Shown piece after piece: positions 1 through 10,959 of a DNA stretch of 64,000 nt. The position numbers were made by a program, and so were the translations under genes. The stretch is from assembly GCA_958298945.1 (NCBI GenBank), contig OY282607.1:91705270-91769269 (forward strand), in the 5' to 3' direction. Source of the stretch: Atherix ibis (Eukaryota; Arthropoda; Insecta; Diptera; Athericidae). Numbering within the stretch: position 1 is the stretch's first letter; each line of letters opens with the position of its first letter. A model generated the notes under the pieces. It was not told where the DNA came from, made no database searches, and saw only the letters and a list, made by a program, of their open reading frames with translations.

Positions 1-395
1 CTAAAAACCAATTAGTTACCACACGACCAGAATTGACGGTACTGGTCTATCCTTCTTTAGTTTCAAAAAAATACGGGCCCGAGTACCTTCAGAAGACCAG
101 ACAGTCATTTTCTTCTGGTCGAAGAAAATGAAAAAGTCAAATACAATGGCTTTTTATAGTAACTTGATAATTTTTAAAGCCTCATTTATAAGAATTTTGA
201 TTATTGATGTATTTACTAAGCGAAATATAAGCGTCATCGCTGAAAAAAATTCTCCTCTTAAAGTGCAAAATATGACATATTTTGTTGAAAGTTTTTACAA
301 TTTTTTTATATCGTAATTTAACTATTATTAATTAATTTGCATAAAGACTATTAAATGGTAGAGGGCTATACTTTTTAAACTACAAAATGGTTAAT
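1..395 (+). repeat. A-family interspersed repeat, 3' part (copy 1)
   Basis: This is the 3' portion of a non-coding repeat found again near 2.7, 6.9, 11.0, 22.7, 42.3, 51.4, 56.1 and 59.0 kb. Shared landmarks are AGAATTGACGGTA near 31-43, GACAGTCA near 107 and the terminal motif AACTACAAAATGGTTAAT near 378-395, equivalent to TTTCCAAACTGTAAAATGG at the end of the 22.7-kb copy. The 5' part lies outside the window. The short ORF inside it (128-316) has no recognisable domain and is treated as chance. Confidence 0.6.
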
Positions 396-575
396 TTTTT
401 ATTTTTAAAGAATTAATAAAAATTATCTTTCCAATACGATATTTCAGTTCGAAAAAAATTTAAAAAAAAGTATATGAATGTAGTCAATAAATTTATTTAT
501 TAATATATAAAAGAGCTGCTACAAAATTACGACCCTAAGTTACATAGAAGCTCACTTTTAAAAGGCTACTCACAC

Positions 576-649
576 TGACTTTAAGAAATATTTCAGTACA
601 AAGGCTACTCTTTGAATAGCTTTTATACTGAAAATATTTCTTAAAGTCA
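576..649. repeat. Near-perfect 23-bp stem hairpin, pre-miRNA sized
   Basis: Bases 576-598 (TGACTTTAAGAAATATTTCA and on) are the reverse complement of about 626-649, with one extra A in the second arm. The intervening 27 bases can pair further (AAGGCTA with TAGCTTT). Total length is about 74 nt. It could be a pre-miRNA-like hairpin, a tiny fold-back element, or a chance palindrome in AT-rich DNA. No expression evidence is available. Confidence 0.5.
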
Positions 650-771
650 TTGCGAATACTTTAAATTTTATAATTTTCATTCTCTTAACTTATGAGTAAA
701 TCACAAAACTTAAACTTAATCCAAATTTCCAGTATTCTATAAAATTCAATTAAAATTTTAATTTTAATTTA

Positions 772-821
772 AATGTTGGAGACTATTTATTTTTTCAATG
801 TTGGAGACTATTTATTTTTTA
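772..821. repeat. 25-bp direct tandem duplication (2 units)
   Basis: The unit starting AATGTTGGAGACTATTTATT is repeated back to back, identical except for the last base, which indicates a recent local duplication. Confidence 0.85.
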
Positions 822-823
822 AC

Positions 824-1178
824 AAAGTCCTTTTAATATGCACTTATTCAAAAAATTTCCGATACTATAAAAAAAATTGGTTACCATAATAATAAAAGCC
901 TTTAAAAGTGCTTTTTGCATAAGAGAAGTCTTTAAACACCTTTTAAAGAGTTAACCTCAAATCAGCGCATATTCTTTTTATGTCTGGTAAGTAGACATAA
1001 ATGTTCGCCTAAATTTTGCTTAATATCAACCGGAAAAAAATATTCCTTTAATTTCTCTATTATTGGAATGACTTTAAATGATTTTAGAAGACTTTACTAA
1101 TGGTTAAGATTGAGGTTATAAGATTTTTAGAAGACTTTAAGTTACATTTTTAACGAGTGAAAAGTTTTGCTATCAAAT
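824..1178. other. Unassigned AT-rich DNA
   Basis: I see no ORF, RNA gene or repeat that I can name here. Confidence 0.5.
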
Positions 1179-2035
1179 TATTGGGTTGTTTGGAAAGTAA
1201 TTTCGTTTGGTGATGAAAGGCATTAATTGATGCAAACTTGCGAATAACAACTCGTGAGATCGCTGGAACATTAAATTTATCGAATTCGACCATTCATGAT
1301 CATTTAAAACGGTTAGGTTTAATCTCAAAGATCGACATATGGGTTCCTCAACTTCTTACGGAAAACAATTTGTGCCGTCGCATTGAAGTTTGTGATTTGC
1401 TTCTCAAACGCCAAGAAAATGATCCATTTTTGAAGTGTGCCATCATTGGGGACGAGAAATGGATTGTCCAGGATCTTTTAAGTACAAAAGATCCTGGAGT
1501 AGAAAAGATAAACCGGCACAAAGCACTTAGAAAACCAATATTCATTAAAAAAAGGTTATGCTATCTGTTTGGTAGGATTTCAAAGAAATCGTTTAGTTTG
1601 AGCTTCTATAGAGTAACACAACGATCAATTCTGAAGTGTACTATCATCAGTTGGACAAATTGAATGATTCACTTAAAGAAAAAAGGTCAGAATTGCTCAA
1701 TAGGAAATATATAGTGTTCCAACAGGATAATGCGAAACCACATACAATTTTGACCACTTGGCAAAAGCTTTTAGAGCTTGGATGGGATATACTGCCACAC
1801 GCACTATACTCTCCAGACCTAGCACCTTCCGATTATCATTTGTTCCGGTCTCTACAAAATTGTTTAGACGTTAAAATGTTTAATTCAAATGAGGAGGTCA
1901 AAAATCTCTTGGATCAGTTTTTTACCAGCAAAGGACAACAATTTTATGAGCGTGAAATCATGCTATTGCCAGAAAGATGGCAAAGGGTATTGGAATGAGC
2001 TTCCAGTAAGTCATAAATGAGTTCATTAAAAATAA
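1179..2035 (+). mobile_element. Decayed mariner element (DD34D)
   Basis: The left end, about 1179 (ATTGGGTTGTTTGGAAAGTA), looks like a mariner terminal repeat. It is followed after only about 55 bases by transposase sequence, so the first helix-turn-helix and the 5' leader are deleted. The right terminal repeat was not found; similarity fades after the transposase stop at 1998. With its two frames the copy is non-autonomous and old. Confidence 0.75.
1238..1998 (+). pseudogene. Mariner transposase pseudogene, N-truncated and frameshifted
   Basis: A mariner transposase catalyses cut-and-paste excision and reinsertion at TA sites. Frame 1 (1238-about 1480) carries the second DNA-binding helix-turn-helix (TTREIAGTLNLSNSTIHDHL), the linker WVPQLLTENN and the first catalytic Asp in GDEKW (about 1448-1462). 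After a scrambled stretch the reading shifts frame, and 1636-1998 carries QQDNAKPH (Asp codon 1726) and SPDLAPSDYH (Asp codon 1831). Exactly 34 residues separate these last two aspartates, the DD34D mariner signature. The C-terminal LPERWQRVLE ending is intact. The N-terminal ~100 residues are missing and at least two frame breaks occur around 1480-1650, so it is not functional. By resemblance it belongs near the cecropia/mori side of mariners; the subfamily is uncertain. Confidence 0.88.
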
Positions 2036-2734
2036 CAATTATTAAATAATATCTCAATTAAAAATTACCTAAATTGTTGGTAAATATTTTCTTGCCAGTA
2101 TCCAAACTTACACAGAACACCAATAAAAAATCAAATAGAGTTCCTACCATTGCAAATTAATTTTAAATAACTAAATTAAATGCACAAATAACTCAATAAA
2201 TTTTAATTTCTCATAGTTGTACATCCCAATAAATCTTAATTCCATTTTCGTTTGTAAAAAGAGAATTCCAACAAAAATCAGATAATTTTTCACTCAATTA
2301 AAATTGGAGACAAAATTTAAGAAATTCAATAAATACAAACGAATTTTGTTCATGTTGGCATATTTTTTTTCTGAATTTTTATTTTTGTCTTATTTTGAAA
2401 AGTTTTTTTAAAAAAAAATGTATACAAGAACAAATCGGACACGTTTAAAATATAGGAAATTTTTTTTTTAATTAATTACTTGCACCTGAATGTACATTTT
2501 TATCTTGATCTTGTGACTTGAGGATTTATTATTTCGATCAAAAGATACCCGAAAGTTTGGTGTTGCAGTTGAATTCATCTTCTGTGTGCATATCACATGT
2601 TCACCGAAAAGAAGTATTTATATTTCTGCGAGAAGAAAAAAACTTTTAGTTTATATTTAATTTGGCAATAAAGGTGATTTTTTTAAAAATTTTCTTCGTT
2701 CTAACCTAAGTTTTTGAGAACTTCTCTACTAACC
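2036..2734. other. Unassigned AT-rich DNA
   Basis: Homopolymer-rich intergenic sequence. No coding or structural feature is supported. Confidence 0.5.
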
Positions 2735-3303
2735 GATTATCCATTTTATAGTTTGGAAAATACAATTATATTTTTTTAACAAATATTTATAATAAATATT
2801 ATATTATATATAGTTTGATTAGACACGTATTTGCCATTATGAAATATAAATAAATTTTTAAAAAATTCAAGAAAATGCACTAACAAATTATACAAAGTTC
2901 TTAGAATACGTAATTTTGAGATTTGGTTGTCCGCAACGATCGTGCAATTTGACACCGTTAACATTTTTTTTTAAAATTTTTTTTTAAAAATATGTTTATG
3001 CAAATAATATTTAAATTTTAAAAAAATTTTAAAACCTACATCCGCTATGTTGTGGTTGAATCATAACCTGAAATATGTGAAAAAGTCCTCAGAAGTATTG
3101 AGCCCTACAAGATTACCTCAGAAGTATTGAGCCCTACAAGATTTAATAAATATTAAATTTTTTTGTTCGATATTTAATAAATATTAAATTTTATATATAA
3201 TGGCATAATTTATTTTATATAATTAAATAAAAATATTATCAAATTTAGAATAATAAAAGTATTTTCTATAAATTTACTTTCCAAAGCTTACATTGGATAA
3301 TTT
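2735..3303 (-). repeat. A-family repeat, internally deleted (copy 2)
   Basis: It is bounded by imperfect inverted repeats: GATTATCCATTTTATAGTTT at 2735 and TTTCCAAAGCTTACATTGG ending near 3297. Inside, AATTTTGAGATTTGGTTGTC (about 2913) is the reverse complement of the 'GACATCACCAAATTTCGAAA' landmark of other copies. Its length of about 570 bp against about 890 bp for full copies implies an internal deletion. It contains its own tandem duplication at 3087-3144. Confidence 0.65.
3087..3144. repeat. 29-bp direct tandem duplication
   Basis: The unit beginning CCTCAGAAGTATTGAGCCCT occurs twice without a gap and without mismatch. This is a recent slippage or repair event inside an old repeat copy. 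Confidence 0.85.
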
Positions 3304-5881
3304 TTTATTAATCTGTTTTTAAATTTTCAAAAAAAAAAACAAAAAAAAATTGAGATTTGGAAAAAAAAAGTTTTTGTTTTTTCCAGAAACTTTAACTGAA
3401 AATTAAAATAATAGAAAAACAAAATTGACCTAATTACAAAATTAAAAAAACCATACCTGAGGAGGATCTTTTAAAAAAATTTCATTAATTTAAGTTGTGA
3501 TTTTTCACGATTATTTCGGTCTTAAAAATTATAAAATTAGAAAATTTGAATTAATTCAAATTAACTGAATTGCTTAAAAATAAAAAGGCTACACCTCATC
3601 GCCGATGGTACATAAAATACGTGATCGATTCCAAGTGTTGTACTAAAATTGCGCAACAAGTAAAAAACTGTTCTTGAACGTATACAGTACATCGATTGAA
3701 TAGCGATTTGTTTTGGAAGTTATCTAAAGTAAAAACGGTTGAATCGAAATTGGTGGTTTGCAGTTTGTATAGAGTCGATGTAATCATCTTTCCAAGTAGG
3801 TTCGGGATTTATACAAATCGGGCCAGTGTACTAAGCACTAAGCAGTGCTCCAGTAAAAGTTAAGCCCTTAAAACCGTTTTTTTTTCGTTTGGCTACATGA
3901 ACAAAATGCAGCAATAAAACACTTTTTGGACAAAAATACAAATAAAATTATAAAAAAACAATCCCTATTGTCATAGGGAAGAAAGCTGAAAAATCTGTTA
4001 TGAAAAACCCTAAAAACAGATCGGCTTAAACTATGGCAAAAAAGGAAAATTGATTCTTGACAAAATCAGTTTGTAACTTTGCTAAGTACTCGTACACGAC
4101 TCCATTCCGGCACCGACAAATCTGCAGCCAAGGCGACTCTGTCCGTTTTGTCGTTAACGAATCCGGCGACAACTGTTCGTCCCATCTTAGTCACTAATGT
4201 TTGTCCGTCGTTTTTCATGAATCAGTTTTACTGTCTACAATACAGAAAACCAACGATGAAAAAACCAAAAAAATTCATTTGTACAAGCAAACATAAACCG
4301 AGATAGTTTTCCATGGCGAAGTAGTCTCCAAGTCTGATCAAAACGATGTGAACCGGAGCGGAAAAAATGTGGCGAGTGCTAAAATTGAATCGATAAATCG
4401 AAGCTAAAGACCCAAACTCCTAGAGCCCAAGTCTATCGATACCCAAAAAAATCCATAGATGTGGAGACGACGTATTTATCGTGGATGTAGAAAATTTTCT
4501 GGAGCTCTCGTTCGATTGGTCTTATCGGTCGATAGTTAATTCGGTTTTTGCGCGCCTTCAAACTGAAAACATGATACATCGAGATTCTGACGGGGATAAA
4601 GTTATTTAATTAAAGACGAAATTATCACAGTTCAAAATGAGTATGTGCATATCTCCTCCACCAATCCATTTCGGCACTGTTTAAGTCTAGGTCTTTAGCT
4701 ACTATTCAGCGCCTCTCGTCCTTTAACACCTCTTCGGACTCATCGATGAATAACGCTTCTTGGCAATTGGCGCGCCACTGCAGTACATAATTTTCTTGAC
4801 TATTTTATTTATCGACGACGTACAATTATGTTGTAGCAGTAAAGAAGAAGACTTCTTACCAACCCACCGGCGTCCTCCCTAAGATACCTTAAGTTTATAG
4901 CTTGAATTTCCATGTCTTTGATGGATTTATAGGTTCCGAAGTCACCTCGGACAGAATCTGATGCACCGTGCATGTCCGTTCCAAGGAAGGTGTGCGAACT
5001 CTTTGATTTATGAATGGACTTTGGAGGAAAATCCCAAGACGCATCTGATAAAAATTTCAACTGAAACGGTTTTTTTCACTTCCAATGAAAATTTCTAGCC
5101 TTTTCTAGTAATTTTCATTAGATTTTTTTTTTGTTTTGCCGATGCTCGAATTATATTCGCTTTATTTTTAACCGTAGATGCTTACTCCAACCCATCAGCC
5201 GATCTATTCCTGATGTTTTAGTCTGTTTTAAAATTTTCATTTCTTATCGATAAATATTGCCGATAAAAGTAAAATATAGCAAAATGGAATGGAATTCACG
5301 ATACCAAATGCACATACGAGTGTACTGAAGGAAAAGGGAATATGTATCTCGATCATGATTTCAGGTGTGTTGGGTTTTTTTCTTCTCTTGCCTGATTTTT
5401 CCCTTTTTGATTATTTCTAAAGAAAAGTTCAAGTGAAAAGTTCAAAATTGGAAAACGATCAAGATTAAGGAGATTAGCCTTAGTTTGTGTTATTGTATTG
5501 ATGTAGATTTTCCTTCTAATTAAAGTTTCTGGTATCGGATTAGTGGGAAATATTAATTATAAAGTTAAATTGTGTACATGTAAAGGGTGTTTATTAGTTT
5601 TTCGATTTTCCGTTTAATTACAGTAGAGAGTCTTAATACAAGTTCATAATTGAATAAGTAGATAAACTATGATAACTATAAATTATTAAAATTGAATTTA
5701 ATCGAAACATGAGCACAGAAAAAAAATGTCTGTGAACTAGGTACACTGGAGCTTTTGCAACCAGCTAGTTAAATGGTTGTGGTACCTTTTAGTTGTCGCC
5801 AATTGTCAGAATAAATAGTTTAGTATAAATATTAATAGAAAATGCCTCGCTTGTATCGTTGTACAATTTTTTGTTTGTTTA
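3304..5881. other. Unassigned intergenic DNA with two TATCGATA palindromes
   Basis: No gene or mobile element is recognised. The stretch at about 4070-5060 is more complex and GC-richer than its surroundings. It holds a perfect TATCGATA at 4434-4441; a second lies at 5245-5252. In Drosophila this octamer is the DREF/BEAF core; a role here is only inferred. A minus-strand open frame of 83 codons at 4809-5060 resembles nothing I know. Confidence 0.4.
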
Positions 5882-6517
5882 TATAAAAGGTGTTCCGAAC
5901 ATCATGCAAGATTTGAATTTTGCGCCATTTGCGCGGTAAAGTGTTGCCAACGAAAAAAGAAGACAACGTGACAGATGACAGTTCGAAGTTATTAAAAATG
6001 GACACGTTTTCATAGTTGAGGCAATATTTTAAAAAAATGGTCGGAATAGTGATTTAACTTCATCAACTGTGAAGAGATTAATTGAAAAATTTAAGGAGAC
6101 TGGGGCAATTAGTGATCTTAAACACTTTGGCTGTCCTTTAACCGGTCGTTTAACACAAAATATCGAAGCAGTCCAGGAACATCAATTCGGCACCGCGGTC
6201 ATAAATTAGATATTTCGAGAAGCTCTCTTTCTTTATCGATGAGGCTCATTTTCAACTTGATAGCTTGGTGGTCAACTGACAAAATTGTCCCATTTGGGGT
6301 TCAAAAAATTCACGAGTGATTGTTGAGAAATCAATGCATTCATAAAACAATTACAAGTAATGGTGTTCATGATAATCCAGTTTTTTTTATATCTAAATGG
6401 ATATGGACAACATGTGGTTTCAACAAAACGGTACCACATGCCATACAGCCCGAGAAATAATTGAATTGTTTTCTATCAAAATTACTTCTTGCGTGACATT
6501 TTGGGACACCCTTTCTT
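5882..6517 (+). mobile_element. DD41D-type mariner deletion derivative (copy D1)
   Basis: The ends are inverted: TATAAAAGGTGTTCCGAACA at 5882 and a right end near 6500-6517 whose reverse complement reads AAGAAAGGGTGTCCCAAAAT. Transposase scraps in plus orientation include the start MDTFS (about 5999), helix-turn-helix text LIEKFKETGAISDLKHFG (about 6077-6130), FIDEAHF (about 6231) and the QQNGTTCHTAREI block (about 6420) in which the catalytic Asp codon has become Asn. Most of the catalytic core between is deleted. Close relatives lie at 18.4 and 63.3 kb. Confidence 0.75.
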
Positions 6518-6559
6518 TCCTAACCTAAAATAGTTCCTTCTAACCCGGTAATTTCAAGT

Positions 6560-6830
6560 AAATGAAGTTAAAGGACGCTTGAATATTTCTTCGATATTCA
6601 CTGGTGTTCCGCAGGGCACCGTATTTGGTCCCATTCTCTACAATATTTATGCAAATGATATGGCTTGCTTTGTATCTAGCAGAATTCACCAAATTGCTTC
6701 CGGAATTCTCTAATCCCATTAAAAAATCATTCAAAACTGCTTTACTAAGAGGAGAATAAAAGTCAACGAACATAAATGTGTCCATGTAATTTTTACTTGT
6801 TTTAAAAACCCATAAATGACCGTAAAGAAG
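6560..6830 (+). pseudogene. Non-LTR (Jockey-like) reverse transcriptase fragment
   Basis: The plus strand encodes GVPQGTVFGPILYNIYANDM (about 6600-6660), the conserved VPQG...GP.LY..Y..D block of Jockey-clade reverse transcriptases. After a frame change KVNEHKCVHVIFT follows (about 6760-6800), the usual block downstream of the active site. The FADD active-site motif that should lie between them is missing, with frame breaks near 6710. This is a dead fragment of a retrotransposon that copies RNA into DNA at its target site. The 28.8-kb fragment is similar (CFVSS shared). Confidence 0.72.
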
Positions 6831-6889
6831 CTATTATATTGACGAAAAGTGACTTTCTGGTGGCATTTTAGTCTGAAGTTGTCATTAGC

Positions 6890-7430
6890 CCATATTTCTT
6901 TGAAAATTAAGAACGACAGACTGTTGCCGTCAATTTTGAACGCTTTGATCCTACAATAACTATCATTTTTTGATCCAAACTTTAAAATTTTAATCTAAAC
7001 TGCATGTAATTTTAACAAAACTATACTACCAGCTGATAAGATTTTGCTTTATTGCACAAAAACTCTCCAAAATGAGTAATTTCGAGATTTGGTGATGCTA
7101 ATTAGTCTCCAAGGTAGTGAAATTTGATACTGTTGGAATTTTTTCTTTGTGTAAAATAAAATAAAAATTTACATTAATGCAGAATATTTTTAAACTATAA
7201 AGAAAAACTAATATTCGTCAAGTAATGGTCGAATTATAGACCGAAAAGTGCGAGAAAATTATAAAAAAGGATCGCGTTCTTTAATAAATCTATTTGCACT
7301 TTTTTGAATAATATTATATTTTTTTTATAATGACAATATTTAAGAACTACAATAAAAGAAAAATTTTATAAAAATATATATTAATAGTATATTTTATTGT
7401 CCTTTCTTTTCCAAATGCTAAATTGGATAA
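6890..7430 (-). repeat. A-family repeat, partial (copy 3)
   Basis: Read on the minus strand it shows the family landmarks: the 'GAATTGACGG' motif (plus strand CCGTCAATTTTG near 6929), 'GGAGACTAATTAGCATCACC' (about 7090-7115) and a terminal repeat TTTCCAAATGCTAAATTGGA at 7408-7427. The opposite end is eroded or truncated near 6890, so the boundary is approximate. Confidence 0.55.
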
Positions 7431-7817
7431 CTCTGTAGAAGTCTGGGATAGCAATTTTCATATTAGCAAAATTAAAGAGAGAATCTGGGATAGCAAATTT
7501 TTGGGTGGATGATCTCCAAAATAAAAGGAGTCCTATTCAAAAATAAATTCTAGTTAAAATTATATTCATTCTGCTGAACGACTCAGAAATGGCATGAAGG
7601 ACGAGGTTGGTTACCGAAGTTAGATGTCAAATTCCAATTGGTTAATAGACGCGGAAAGTTCGTAAAAATAGTGAGTCCAAGATAGAGGAAAGTCCTGTTC
7701 ATTCACAAGGAAAACCAGTAGGCCATGGAATCCAAAACAATTCAAAATATTAATTCTTTAGCAACCAATTTCGAATTCCATTTAGAATCGGATCAACCGA
7801 TGAGCTACGAACTAAAA

Positions 7818-7878
7818 TGAGATAATTTTTAGTGACTGTCTCTCTAAGGCTCAGAGACTGTCACTAAAAATTATCTCA
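7818..7878. repeat. 26-bp stem hairpin with 9-nt loop
   Basis: Arm 7818-7843 (TGAGATAATTTTTAGTGACT and on) is the reverse complement of 7853-7878 with one mismatch. It is pre-miRNA sized (61 nt) and far longer than expected by chance in 64 kb. It could encode a small RNA hairpin or be a fold-back relic. Confidence 0.6.
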
Positions 7879-8488
7879 ATTGCCGTCCTAATAGCATACA
7901 GTTCGTCATAAAATGGGGGACTTCTATTTGGTTAAGAGTCCACACTTAATTTTGCGATATTTACTGCTAATAAACTAACGTAGAAATTTATTTAAGCAAA
8001 AATATTATTTAAAAAAATTATACCCCATAAAATTTACAGAAAATTCATATATAATTAAAAGTATTCAAGGAATAGTTGCTTAAATATGTTCTATAAACTC
8101 TTTTGTTGATATTTAATAAAAAACAACTGCACTACAATGGCGTCCTTTTAGACTGCATAATTTAGAAATTAATAGAAAAACCAAAAAAAAGGCATCATTT
8201 TTCACACAACAAATCTTTTTTTTAAAAATACATTTCCACTCATAGTATTTATTAAATAAAATAGATTTTTCCATAATTATAAGAACTTTTAGATAAAAGA
8301 GAAATAAATTTTAAAATAATAATTAGTAAATATTTTTTTTTTAAAAAACCCCGATTTATTTAGAAAGAAAATATCTTTTTAATATCAACTATGTAACCGT
8401 ATAAGACATTAGCGTAAATAAAGAGGAAATTAACTAAAACAAACAACTCATAATTTCTTGTACATTATCTTTGGAATGCAGAACACCA

Positions 8489-8504
8489 CCCCCCCCCCCC
8501 CCCC
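8489..8504. repeat. Poly-C run (16 C)
   Basis: Sixteen consecutive C followed by ACCCCATCCC. Homopolymer tract, prone to length error in sequencing. Confidence 0.9.
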
Positions 8505-9153
8505 ACCCCATCCCACAGTCAATAAGATTCCGAATACCTTCTGGTAATTGATACAAATTCTTAAATGCAAATAGAATGATTATTTTTATTGATAATACAT
8601 GTAATTGCTAAATGCTCATTTATGGTCGTCTCTGTAGTTAACATTTAATTTAAAATAAAATAAAAAAGATATTTTAAAAAATTGATGATAATTCTGCCAA
8701 CTCAAAGTGTTTCCGAAGAGGGCAATCTTCACAAGTGACAGAATGTGACGGAAAGGTGTAAAAAAAATCTCTCGAAGCACACGCAAGATTACCTTTTTAA
8801 GCGCATCATTTACGCACGCATTCTCATCAATGTCAACATAGAGCACATCGTAAATGCATTGGTCAACAAAGTAAATGTTAGAGGAGAATGTATTTAAGAA
8901 AAACAATTATGAAAATCTTGTGAAAAAGAGCCGTTTATGTAAATGGAAGTAAAGAAAAATAACCACAAAGAAACTAATATGGTTAGCCATATAAGAGGTG
9001 AGAGCGTAACAAAACAAATACGCTTTGGATCGAACGTGGTGAATTAGTCGCAGCTCAAACCCATACTATGATGGGCATATGCATATATGTGGATTGAGGT
9101 CCAAATGTCTAGGATGCAAAGCGGTAACGTCAGCTTTGGGGATAAAGTTTGGA

Positions 9154-9405
9154 TTAAAACCCGGCGGTAACCTTACGGTCAACTTTAGTCACAAAGCTCC
9201 AATGAGGACATGTCTTCCTACAGTATTTGCTGAATAAAAAGTCACCACTGCATCCGTGCTCATTTTGTATGTCATTTGTGGAAATGCTGCTTGAAACATT
9301 TGTCAGAGTGCAACGGTTATCTGTTCTGCCTGTCATGTTAAATGCAATTACATTTTCATCTAAGAAAGGGTACCGCCGCAAATACTGGGAGAGAAACCCA
9401 AACAA
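9154..9405 (-). other. Unrecognised Cys-containing open frame (83 codons)
   Basis: A minus-strand frame of 83 codons lies in locally GC-richer DNA (about 9000-9430), which is unusual here. It contains several cysteines, with a C-terminal YCRKTCPHW cluster. I do not recognise a family. There is no ATG-supported start with clear context and no signal peptide. It could be a stray exon of a host gene or chance; I lean toward chance. Confidence 0.15.
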
Positions 9406-9689
9406 ATTCCTTTACATTAATTCAGAACCTTAACTTATCCTTATAAAAGTGTCCTATTTCTAGGCAGTTCTGCTGACTTATTTTCAAATATTTTTATATC
9501 GTTCGATGTGGCCTATAAAAAGTGTTTGTATTTGTCCAGTTTTTGCTTTGAAAAGTATATTTTTATTAAATATATTTTAAATTAAGATTGAAATATTTTT
9601 TTTTTGCATTGTTTCATCATTTTCATTATGATTTTTTTCTTTTTTTGTATCTACATAACTATATACAAATTTTAATAGTCAGATTTAAT

Positions 9690-10670
9690 GATGAGACACT
9701 TTAATAAGAGGAGAGAGACATGTGAGAATAAACAGCAATTGGCGTTTCTATACCTAACGAGTTCGGTTAATGGCTCAAGAAATCTTGTGGCCAATTTCTC
9801 TTTAAATGCTGATGAGTATTTATGGGGGAAGTAACAGAGGAGAGTTTTTTAATAAGAGGATAATACAGAAATGAATAACTTAGTTACAAATATAGAAGAC
9901 ATATTAATAGGGAAGTAAATAAAAGATATTTTTCTTATAAGAGGATCAACTAAAAGAGCGATCGAAAATAAAACTTTTTATAACGAGCAAGACAAAATAC
10001 ATGAATAAATAGAATATTTAAGTTAAAATGAATAGCTTACTTACTAATATAGACGACGTGCTTATGAGGAAGGTAGTAGAAAGACATTTTTCAGTAAAAG
10101 AATTATAGTTAAAGGTCGATCGGGAATGAAACTTTTTATAACGAGCAATGCACAATACATGAAATATTTAAGTCAAACTGAATAGCTTAGTTACAAATAT
10201 AGAAGACATATTAATAGGAAAGTAAATAAAAGATATTTCTCTTATAAGAGGATTAAGTAAAAGGGTGATCGGAAAATAAAACTTTTTATAACGAGCAAGA
10301 CACAATACATTAATAAATAGAATATTTAAGTTAAAATGAATAGCTTAGTTACTAATATAGAAATAGTGCTTATGAGGAAGCTAGCAGAAAGAAGTTTTTA
10401 AATAAGACGATTATAGTTAAAGATCGATCGGAAATGAAACTTTTTATAACGAGCAACACACAATTCATTAATAAATATAGCATTTGAGTCAAAATTAATA
10501 ACTTGGTTATGAACATAAAAGACGTGTTAATGGGGAAGGGAAAAGAGGAGAGTTTTTTAACAAGAGTAGTATAGAGAAAGGATAATCGAAGATAAAACTT
10601 TTTATAACGAGCAATACATAATAAATGATTAAATATCATCGGGGATGAAACTTTTTATAACGAATAACAC
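9690..10670. repeat. 155-bp tandem array with dimeric higher-order period
   Basis: The motif AACTTTTTATAACGAGCAA recurs near 9972, 10129, 10280, 10438 and 10595 and, altered, near 10648, giving spacings of 157, 151, 158, 157 and 53. Units 1 and 3 resemble each other more than unit 2, and 2 resembles 4, so a dimer of about 308 bp is the higher-order unit. Earlier degenerate units start near 9690 and 9815. A lone related fragment lies at 27.9 kb. There is no coding capacity; it is satellite-like. Confidence 0.8.
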
Positions 10671-10676
10671 AGAATG

Positions 10677-10712
10677 GAGCATCAACAATTTTTGGGAGAA
10701 TTGTTGATGCTC
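10677..10712. repeat. Perfect 14-bp stem hairpin at array edge
   Basis: GAGCATCAACAATT (10677-10690) and its exact reverse complement (10699-10712) flank an 8-base loop TTTGGGAG. It sits immediately after the last unit of the 155-bp tandem array. Confidence 0.8.
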
Positions 10713-10959
10713 ACTTCATCCAAGTGAAAAGATTGGATTAAAAAGGAATTGGAACGCTTAATAGAACTGCAGGGTCTAATTTCGTATGTCCAGATCAGTT
10801 TTAAAATTACGTTATAAATAAAAAGTAAGCATTAAGTATAATTTCATTCAAATAGTGGTCTTGTCATTTTTTATAGGAATCAATCCATTTAAGGTAATTT
10901 TTTAATACTTTTCCATATATTTTGGGTTTTAATTCCATTAAATTAAAATTCCAAATGCT

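Larger units (their letters stand above)
7433..9153. other. Unassigned intergenic DNA
   Basis: Apart from the hairpin at 7818-7878 and the poly-C run at 8489-8504, nothing is recognised. A minus-strand open frame of 96 codons (8616-8906) has no domain I can name and no plausible regulatory context. Confidence 0.45.

Noticed and set aside
6540..6785. 81-codon minus-strand ORF
   Set aside because: Antisense shadow of the plus-strand reverse transcriptase fragment.
6915..6955. DD41D transposase scrap (TVAVNFERF reading)
   Set aside because: The same bases are explained by the A-family landmark GAATTGACGG read on the other strand.
9154..9405. Small secreted cysteine-rich protein or toxin
   Set aside because: The cysteine pattern does not match a known framework, there is no signal peptide and no ATG context; kept only as an unrecognised frame.
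9690..10670. CRISPR-like array
   Set aside because: The whole 155-bp unit repeats; there are no unique spacers, and the sequence context is eukaryotic.
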